Shown here in pieces: positions 58,371 through 64,000 of a stretch of 64,000 nt of DNA. Source of the stretch: Oxalobacter sp. GTDB taxonomy: Bacteria; Pseudomonadota; Gammaproteobacteria; Burkholderiales; Burkholderiaceae_D. Location of the stretch: NCBI GenBank assembly GCA_016291665.1, contig JAEEYE010000009.1:19797-83796 (forward strand), read 5' to 3'. Both the position numbers and the translations under genes were made by a program. Each line of letters opens with the position of its first letter. Position 1 is the first letter of the stretch. The notes under the pieces were generated by a model that had not been told where the DNA came from, did not search any database, and saw nothing but the letters and a program-made list of their open reading frames with translations.

Positions 58371-58391
58371 AAAAAGGGCGGAAAACCGCCC
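58371..58391 (-). terminator. Terminator between rfbA copy 2 and the GT2 gene
   Basis: On the minus strand GGGCGG, TTTT loop, CCGCCC, then TTTTTT: a strong intrinsic terminator. It lies 30 bp after the rfbA stop and directly before the ATG at 58356, so expression of the GT2 gene needs read-through or a promoter inside the stem region. Confidence 0.85.
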
Positions 58392-58420
58392 ATATTATAA
58401 CAGTGCCCTAAAGAGGGGAT

Positions 58421-59308
58421 TCAGCGGTTCGACGACTGAATATCACGCAGGATGATATCTTTGATGTAATCGTAATAGCCATTTGGCTTGAAGCTTTTGA
58501 GATATTCCAGCAATTTGTCGGCACTGATGAAGCCCTGTTCATAGGCCTGTTCTTCGATACAGGCAATCTTCCTACCGGTGTTGAGTTCCATGGACTGGAC
58601 GTACATGCCTGCCTGGAGCATCGCATCATGGGTACCTGTGTCGAGCCAAGCCACGCCCCTTTCCAGTCGTTCGACTTGGAGTGACCCTTCTTTCAGATAG
58701 AGCCTGTTGAGATCAGTGACCTCAAGTTCACCTCTTGCAGAAGGTACGAGTTTTGCGGCTTTATCACAGACAGTGCTGTCGTAGAAGTAGAGCCCGGTGA
58801 CAGCATAGTTTGATTTGGGTTTTGCTGGTTTTTCCTCAAGGCTGATGGCATTGCCCTTCTCATCGAACTCGACAACCCCAAACCGTTCAGGATCCTTGAC
58901 CGCATAGCCGAAGACGGTGGCGCCTTTACCACGCCGTATTGCACGTTTCATCAGGGCGGGGACACTTTCTCCATAGAAGAGGTTGTCACCTAGGATCAAT
59001 GCAACCGGTTCATCTGCTATCCAGTCTTTCGCAATAAGAAATGCGTCAGCAATGCCACGCTGGACTTTCTGAACCAAATAGCTCAGTTTCAGTCCCCATT
59101 GGCTGCCGTCACCCAAAACTTTCTTGAAATTCTCAAGGTCAGATTCGCTGGTGATGACCAAGATGTCCCGGATACCTGCCCGAATCAGGGTGGACAGCGG
59201 GTAATAGATCATTGGCTTGTCGTAAACCGTCAAGAGAATCTTGGAGATGGGCAGGGATGCCGGATAAAGACGTGTACCTTTACCGGCTGCAAGAATAATG
59301 CCTTTCAT
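58421..59308 (-). CDS. Glucose-1-phosphate thymidylyltransferase-like (copy 2)
   Basis: 295 residues, same length and fold as copy 1 (LGDNLF, EEKPAKPKSNYA, SARGELEVTDLN) but clearly diverged. The signature loop reads AAGKGTRLYPASLPISKILLTVYDKPM, where copy 1 has the canonical SKQLLPVYDKPM. It may be a second RmlA or use another sugar 1-phosphate. It is leftward, divergent from glf, and followed by a terminator. Confidence 0.88.
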   Translation of the reverse strand: MKGIILAAGKGTRLYPASLPISKILLTVYDKPMIYYPLSTLIRAGIRDILVITSESDLENFKKVLGDGSQWGLKLSYLVQKVQRGIADAFLIAKDWIADEPVALILGDNLFYGESVPALMKRAIRRGKGATVFGYAVKDPERFGVVEFDEKGNAISLEEKPAKPKSNYAVTGLYFYDSTVCDKAAKLVPSARGELEVTDLNRLYLKEGSLQVERLERGVAWLDTGTHDAMLQAGMYVQSMELNTGRKIACIEEQAYEQGFISADKLLEYLKSFKPNGYYDYIKDIILRDIQSSNR

Positions 59309-59337
59309 GATGTACCAGCCAGATTATTAACTCTGGC

Positions 59338-59386
59338 ATTATACAGTTTTTTCCCTGACTATATACAGTTGAATACAATGTATAAT
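59338..59386. promoter_or_regulatory. Divergent -10 elements between rfbA copy 2 and glf
   Basis: A TATAAT on the plus strand at 59381-59386 (30 bp before the glf ATG) and a TATAAT on the minus strand at 59338-59343 (30 bp before the rfbA copy 2 ATG). Neither has a good -35. The symmetric placement supports both. Confidence 0.5.
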
Positions 59387-59415
59387 TCTATAGTTAACTT
59401 TGGATGTAGACCAAT

Positions 59416-60621
59416 ATGAAAAAAGGCGGGAATGCGGAACAATCCATATTGATTGTTGGTTGTGGTATCAGTGGGGCAACTGCTGCTAGGGTGCTTGCCG
59501 AAGAAGGGCATAGGGTGACAATCATTGACCAGCGCACTCATATAGGCGGCAACTGTTATGACCATTGGGATGAAAATGGTATCTGTGTCCATGATTATGG
59601 CACCCATATTTTCCATACTGACAACCGGAAGGTCTGGGACTTCATCTCCCGTTTCACAAAATGGTATCCATTCCAGCACAAAGTCAGGGGGCTCATTGAT
59701 GGTCAGCTCGTTCCCATCCCTTTCAACCTGAACAGCATCCACCAGGTTTTCCCGGCAAAGCTCGCACAGCGTCTTGAAGACAAGTTATTGGAGAAATTCG
59801 GCTATAACATCAAAGTCCCTATCCTGAAGCTTCGTGAGACTGATGATGAGGATTTAAGGTTCCTTGCAGAATATATCTACAAGAACATCTTCAGTTTCTA
59901 CACCCAGAAACAGTGGGACCTCAATCCAGAAGACCTTGATCCGGCTGTTACAGGCAGGGTTCCCGTTTATATCAGCAAAGACAACCGCTACTTCCAGAAC
60001 AGGTATCAGGGCATTCCGCTGAGTGGCTACACTGCCATTTTTGAGAAGATGCTCAATCATCCCAACATCACTGTAAGGCTCAATACGAAATACGAAGATA
60101 TCAGGCACATGATTAACACGGTTGAAAACAGTCAGACAACAGGAAAAGTAGGGCAGATGGCATCAGATGCCATCACTGTTGATTTTATTCTCTATAGTGG
60201 TTCCATTGATGAATATCACGCCTATGTACTCGGTGAACTACCATATCGGAGCGAAAGCTTCGACTTCATCACCTTCGGCAGAGAGTATTTCCAGTCCGAA
60301 GCCGTCATCAACTACCCGAACAACTATACCTTCACTCGGATAGTGGAATATAAGCACTTCCTGGGTACGGTCAGTGACAAGACTGTTGTCAGCTATGAAT
60401 ACCCAGAACCGTTTGTTAGGGGCAAGAACGAACGGTATTACCCCATTGTCAACGACACCAATCAGCTCCTGTACAACCAGTACAAAGCAAAAGCTGATAC
60501 TGACAGGGTCAACAGTAAAGTGCCAGTTTATTTCTTTGGTAGATTGGGCGACTACAAATACTACGACATGGACAAAGCCGTAGAACGCGCAATGGCGCTT
60601 GTTGAGGAGATTGCAGCATGA
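59416..60621 (+). CDS. glf: UDP-galactopyranose mutase
   Basis: Flavoenzyme converting UDP-Galp to UDP-Galf. 401 residues; FAD motif ILIVGCGISGATAARVLAEEGH, RTHIGGNCYDHWDENGI, HDYGTHIFHT, FSFYTQKQWDLNPEDLDP and the terminal GRLGDYKYYDMDKAV. The galE gene overlaps its 3' end by four bases and supplies UDP-galactose, so the pair makes galactofuranose donors. Confidence 0.95.
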   Translation: MKKGGNAEQSILIVGCGISGATAARVLAEEGHRVTIIDQRTHIGGNCYDHWDENGICVHDYGTHIFHTDNRKVWDFISRFTKWYPFQHKVRGLIDGQLVPIPFNLNSIHQVFPAKLAQRLEDKLLEKFGYNIKVPILKLRETDDEDLRFLAEYIYKNIFSFYTQKQWDLNPEDLDPAVTGRVPVYISKDNRYFQNRYQGIPLSGYTAIFEKMLNHPNITVRLNTKYEDIRHMINTVENSQTTGKVGQMASDAITVDFILYSGSIDEYHAYVLGELPYRSESFDFITFGREYFQSEAVINYPNNYTFTRIVEYKHFLGTVSDKTVVSYEYPEPFVRGKNERYYPIVNDTNQLLYNQYKAKADTDRVNSKVPVYFFGRLGDYKYYDMDKAVERAMALVEEIAA

Positions 60622-61703
60622 GAGTTCAGTTCGCAGATCACCAGATTCAGAAAAAACAAGGCATTATCCTCGTCACTGGTGGTGCAGGCTACATCGGCAG
60701 TCACTGCGCCTTGGCACTGCTTGAGGCAGGGCGTGACATCCTCGTCTTCGATAATCTGGAACTGGGGCATATCGAGACCATCGACACACTGATGCAGATT
60801 AGCCAAGGTACAGAAGGCAAGCTCGTGGATTTCATCCATGGCGATCTCAACAAGCAGGACGAAATAGACAAGGCAATCGCAGATAATCTAGGCATATCTG
60901 CAGTCATGCACTTCGCTGCCTACAGCCAGGTCGCTGAAAGTGTCAGGGATCCTGGCAGATACTACCGCAATAACATTGGGGGTACCCTCAACCTGCTTGA
61001 TGCCATGAGAAATCATGATGTTAACAAAATCGTCTTCTCCAGTACAGCAGCAACATATGGTGAACCACAATACACTCCCATCGATGAGGGCCATCCCCAG
61101 ATGCCCGTCAACCCCTACGGCAAATCCAAGCTCATCGTTGAAAACATTATGGACGACTATGACCGCGCATACGGAATCAGAAGTGTTCGACTCAGATACT
61201 TCAACGCCGCTGGAGCGGATTCAAAAGGAAGGATTGGCGAATGGCATGAGCCTGAGACACACCTTATTCCAAACATTTTGAAAGCGGCGAAACCAGCGCA
61301 GGAAGACGTTGAAAGAAAAAAAGAAAAAGCAAGGCAAAAAGTCTTCCAGCTCTACGGCACTGACTACGACACAAGAGATGGTACATGCGTGCGTGACTAT
61401 ATTCATGTCGAGGATCTCGCACAGGCACATCTTAATGCGCTTGAGTATCTTGAAGCAGGCAAAGAAACAACCGCCATCAACCTTGGCACCAACGACGGTA
61501 GCACCATTCGTGAAGTTTTTGCTGTTTGCAAGCAGGTTACTGGACGGATAATTCCATTTGAAGAGTGTCCAAGGCGTATCGGAGATCCGGCAGTGTTAAT
61601 TGCTGATAATAGCAAGGCAAAAAAACAACTCCATTGGTCGCCTAGAATGACTTTGATTAATTCGATAGAAAGTGCATGGAAATGGGAAAAGGGGAAAGCT
61701 TGA
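60618..61703 (+). CDS. galE: UDP-glucose 4-epimerase
   Basis: 361 residues. ILVTGGAGYIGSHCALALLEAG, MHFAAYSQVAESV, SSTAATYGEPQYTPI, NPYGKSKLIVE (catalytic Tyr/Lys) and VRLRYFNAAGADS. Between the substrate-binding HLIPNILKAA and YGTDYDTRDGTCVRDYIHVEDLA there is an extra charged stretch (EDVERKKEKARQK) that is longer than in most GalE. The start overlaps glf, so translation is coupled. Confidence 0.93.
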   Translation: MRVQFADHQIQKKQGIILVTGGAGYIGSHCALALLEAGRDILVFDNLELGHIETIDTLMQISQGTEGKLVDFIHGDLNKQDEIDKAIADNLGISAVMHFAAYSQVAESVRDPGRYYRNNIGGTLNLLDAMRNHDVNKIVFSSTAATYGEPQYTPIDEGHPQMPVNPYGKSKLIVENIMDDYDRAYGIRSVRLRYFNAAGADSKGRIGEWHEPETHLIPNILKAAKPAQEDVERKKEKARQKVFQLYGTDYDTRDGTCVRDYIHVEDLAQAHLNALEYLEAGKETTAINLGTNDGSTIREVFAVCKQVTGRIIPFEECPRRIGDPAVLIADNSKAKKQLHWSPRMTLINSIESAWKWEKGKA

Positions 61704-61753
61704 ACGTACTTTTTTCATAAATTTTTTAGCAGATATGATAATGAGACAAAATT

Positions 61754-62773
61754 ATGCAGCCCAAAATATCTGTTCTTGTTCCGGTATACAATACAGAAAA
61801 ATATCTGCGAGAATGTTTGGAATCAATTTTGAATCAGACATTTAAGGATATTGAAATTATATGTGTGAATGATGGAAGCTCAGATGATTCACCAAGAATA
61901 TTATGGGAATATGCTAAAAAAGATTGTCGATTGAAAATTGTAGATAAGAAGAGGAATGAAGGTCTTTTACTTGCTAGAAAAACTGCAGTATTAGAGTCAA
62001 AGGGGAAATATATATGTTTTGTTGATTCAGACGATTATTTTGCACGGTTGGATGCACTAAAAATAATGTTTGATTATATAGAAGAATCATCTGTAGATAT
62101 ATTGCAATTTAATGTTAATTTGTATAGTTCGGAAAAAAAGAAAATTGTAGATATAACAAATGAATGGTTTGCAGTGTATGATGAAACAATAAATGGCTCA
62201 TATGAAATTATAGAGCAATGTATAAAAGGAAAATATAGCTGGAATTTGTGGAATAAGATATATCGCACAGAAATATGTAAGAACGCATATAAGCTGATAA
62301 GAGATGTAAATATGGTGTTGGGAGAGGATTTATATGCGTATTTTATAATTTCATATAAATCAAATAAATTTAAGGGCGTGGATTCTCTGTCATTATATAC
62401 ATATAGAGTTGATACTGGGGTGACATCAAAAATCCTTAGTGTAAAGGGATTTGAGGATTATGTTTATGAAATAAACATAATTGACTGGATAAAAAAAATA
62501 TTGATAAAAAATAAAGATTTTGACAGATATGAAAAAATAATTAATGCTTTATATAATAGGATTCTTGATAATATCATAAAACGTTTCGAAAATATAGATT
62601 CAAATTATATTAAAGAAGCTTTTAATGTGTTTTGTTTTCGTTTTGATGGAAATATCCTTAGGAAAAGATATTCTTGGATGAAATATTATAAATATAAGAT
62701 TTTGTCCATGATTGGGATAAGGAAGTATTTGGTAAAATATGATGTTCAAAAAAAGTACAGACTATTGCGGTGA
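61754..62773 (+). CDS. Family 2 glycosyltransferase, AT-rich
   Basis: 339 residues. KISVLVPVYNTEKYLRECLESILNQTF, VNDGSSDDSPRI, and the metal motif DSDDYF. The strong A/T bias (many ata, aaa and tat codons) contrasts with glf-galE just before it and suggests separate acquisition. The C-terminus carries a basic-aromatic tail (YYKYKILSMIGIRKY) shared with the next protein. Donor sugar unknown. Confidence 0.85.
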   Translation: MQPKISVLVPVYNTEKYLRECLESILNQTFKDIEIICVNDGSSDDSPRILWEYAKKDCRLKIVDKKRNEGLLLARKTAVLESKGKYICFVDSDDYFARLDALKIMFDYIEESSVDILQFNVNLYSSEKKKIVDITNEWFAVYDETINGSYEIIEQCIKGKYSWNLWNKIYRTEICKNAYKLIRDVNMVLGEDLYAYFIISYKSNKFKGVDSLSLYTYRVDTGVTSKILSVKGFEDYVYEINIIDWIKKILIKNKDFDRYEKIINALYNRILDNIIKRFENIDSNYIKEAFNVFCFRFDGNILRKRYSWMKYYKYKILSMIGIRKYLVKYDVQKKYRLLR

Positions 62774-62857
62774 GATGTTCTTTTATTTTACTTGCCGATA
62801 ATTGGTGGAGTGTATTTTTTTGAGTGGGTAATTTTTTGAAGTGGTGGGTAATTGACT

Positions 62858-63841
62858 ATGTCAAGCGATAAAATATATATAAAAAATCTCGAGAAAAAAT
62901 ATCCGTTGAATGATATTGTTATGGCGTTAAAATACACATATCAGGAAAATATAAGAAAATGTTTAAAAGATATAGATGAATCTGGTATTTTTGAAAGAAA
63001 TTATAATCCAATTGGAAATATAGGTATTTTTGTTTCTTCTGATTTGAAAGATGAAAAGTTAAGGGATTTAAAATTAATTATAGATAGATTTAATAAAAAT
63101 TGTAAGATTTATTTGATTTGTGGGAGTGTTGCCGATTTTGATGGTGTGGATGGGAATTGTAATGTTTTATTAAGTGAAGTTGAAGGGCAATATGATAAAA
63201 TAAAAAACTTTGTTTTGGATAATAAAATCGATTCTGTTTTATATGTATTTGAAGATAAAGTACAAGTTGTATATGACTTGATTTTTATAAGATGTTTGGG
63301 ATTGCGGGTGTTATTTTTTACGCCAAAAGATTATGTGAATTCTTTGTTTTATGCTAAGTCATTTAATACGATTCAATGGCTTAAAATGATTGATGTTTTT
63401 TTAGCTGAGAACAATAACGGGAAAGCTTTTATTGAATGGATTGGTGTTAATTCGGTTTGTTGGCATGATGCTGATGATATGCTTAGTTTAATGAATGGTG
63501 ATAGAAAAGAGTTAAGAAAAAATTTTTACATAGATGAAAATTTAAATTTTGTTGATTTACTCTTGAGTCACGGAAAAAGAGTGATTCTGGATTTGGAAAA
63601 TGATTTAAGTTCACTTCGAGATAAAGAAAAAAATGAAAAAGAATGTGATATAAAAGATAATCAGCCGATTTCAGATAAAAAAGAGATTGTTGATGAAAAT
63701 AAAATAAAACTGCAGCCAAGCTATTATAAATATATAAAATATAAAATAATGTCGTGTATAACTTTTGGTATAAGGCGTGAGCGGTATCAAAAGAAATATG
63801 AAAATTTAAAATTAATTTACGGGGATGGCGATGAAGAATGA
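62858..63841 (+). CDS. Hypothetical protein of the polysaccharide locus
   Basis: 327 residues from ATG 62858. I do not recognise a family. No signal peptide or membrane helix; strand-rich middle (IGIFVSSDLKDEKL, KIYLICGSVADF, LRVLFFTPKDYV) suggests a Rossmann or GT-B-like alpha/beta fold. A Lys/Glu/Asp-rich linker (about 255-290) leads to a C-terminal basic-aromatic tail (YYKYIKYKIMSCITFGIRRERY) resembling that of the preceding GT2. It overlaps the next frame by 11 bp. Strong AT bias. Confidence 0.65.
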   Translation: MSSDKIYIKNLEKKYPLNDIVMALKYTYQENIRKCLKDIDESGIFERNYNPIGNIGIFVSSDLKDEKLRDLKLIIDRFNKNCKIYLICGSVADFDGVDGNCNVLLSEVEGQYDKIKNFVLDNKIDSVLYVFEDKVQVVYDLIFIRCLGLRVLFFTPKDYVNSLFYAKSFNTIQWLKMIDVFLAENNNGKAFIEWIGVNSVCWHDADDMLSLMNGDRKELRKNFYIDENLNFVDLLLSHGKRVILDLENDLSSLRDKEKNEKECDIKDNQPISDKKEIVDENKIKLQPSYYKYIKYKIMSCITFGIRRERYQKKYENLKLIYGDGDEE

Positions 63842-64000
63842 TTTTTATAAGCCTGTTATCTTTGGTCTTAGGACTGATATACCGGATATAGAAACTTATG
63901 ATGTTAGTGGATTGATAGCTTTGGCAGGAGGGAATACGGGTAATTTTGCATTTAATTATGCTATTCAAAAAGAATTAGGTCAGAAACCTGATATTTATTA
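63831..64000 (+). CDS. Start of an unassigned gene (cut by window end)
   Basis: ATG 63831 opens a frame that stays open to the window end (56 codons seen) and is preceded by GGGG. The visible part ends in LIALAGGNTGNFAFNYAI, a Gly-rich motif of the kind seen at the start of polysaccharide pyruvyl transferase-like proteins. That assignment is weak because most of the gene is outside the window. It overlaps the preceding gene by 11 bp. Confidence 0.55.
   Translation, partial: MKNDFYKPVIFGLRTDIPDIETYDVSGLIALAGGNTGNFAFNYAIQKELGQKPDIY

Noticed and set aside
44000..64000. Insertion sequences or transposase remnants bounding the glycan locus
   Set aside because: No transposase motif or terminal inverted repeats were seen at either composition boundary.

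Overview
The window reads as chromosome of a Betaproteobacterium, order Burkholderiales, probably near Oxalobacteraceae. This is inferred from gene order (smc-zipA-ligA; maf-rlmH-rsfS-nadD; glnA-ntrB-ntrC) and from protein character, not from a database search. It is gene-dense, with one tRNA and no insertion sequences, phage genes or CRISPR. The left end cuts smc and the right end cuts a gene of a surface-polysaccharide locus.

Layout. 1-9.2 kb: chromosome segregation, division and DNA ligation (smc, zipA, ligA), peptide deformylase, then a leftward run map-glnD-rluF-like-hypothetical, and tRNA-Ser(CGA). 9.4-17.1 kb: an accessory stretch of small exported proteins. It holds an Ala/Pro/Glu protein made of six 39-bp repeats, a Sel1 protein, a TM2 protein, a three-gene leftward operon (His/Gly-rich exported protein, ArsD-like protein lacking the N-terminal cysteines, three-module beta-helix protein), a second His-rich exported peptide, an OB-fold lipoprotein, a stand-alone HD protein, and two paralogous lipoproteins. 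17-32 kb: housekeeping genes (BASS transporter, RhlE-type helicase, dnaE, waaF, rng-maf-rlmH-rsfS-nadD-purD-yebC, ispH, FKBP, CinA-type protein). 32.2-36.4 kb: glnA-ntrB-ntrC behind a near-consensus sigma-54 promoter with candidate NtrC sites. With glnD this covers much of nitrogen signalling. 36.5-43.9 kb: CapA-like protein, NlpC/P60 hydrolase, FAD dehydrogenase, lysS, and prfB with its programmed +1 frameshift.

44-64 kb: a surface-glycan locus, mosaic in base composition. It encodes a TarI/IspD-like cytidylyltransferase, dTDP-L-rhamnose synthesis (rfbA-C-D-B), an AT-rich pseudaminic-acid block (candidate sialyl-type transferase, PseB, PseC, PseF, an endonuclease-IV-fold TIM barrel, and a fused acetyltransferase-PseI), LPS core kinase WaaP, GT25 and GT2 glycosyltransferases, a second rfbA, UDP-galactopyranose mutase, galE, and an AT-rich tail of unassigned genes. 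The predicted products are activated rhamnose, pseudaminic acid and galactofuranose for LPS, O-antigen or capsule.

The most interesting point is the pseudaminic-acid block. No PseG-like hydrolase is visible. A metal-dependent TIM-barrel gene overlaps the genes on both sides, exactly where that step should be, and the preceding (PseH) and following (PseI) activities are fused in one polypeptide. The orphan ArsD-like/His-rich/beta-helix operon is the second candidate for something undescribed.
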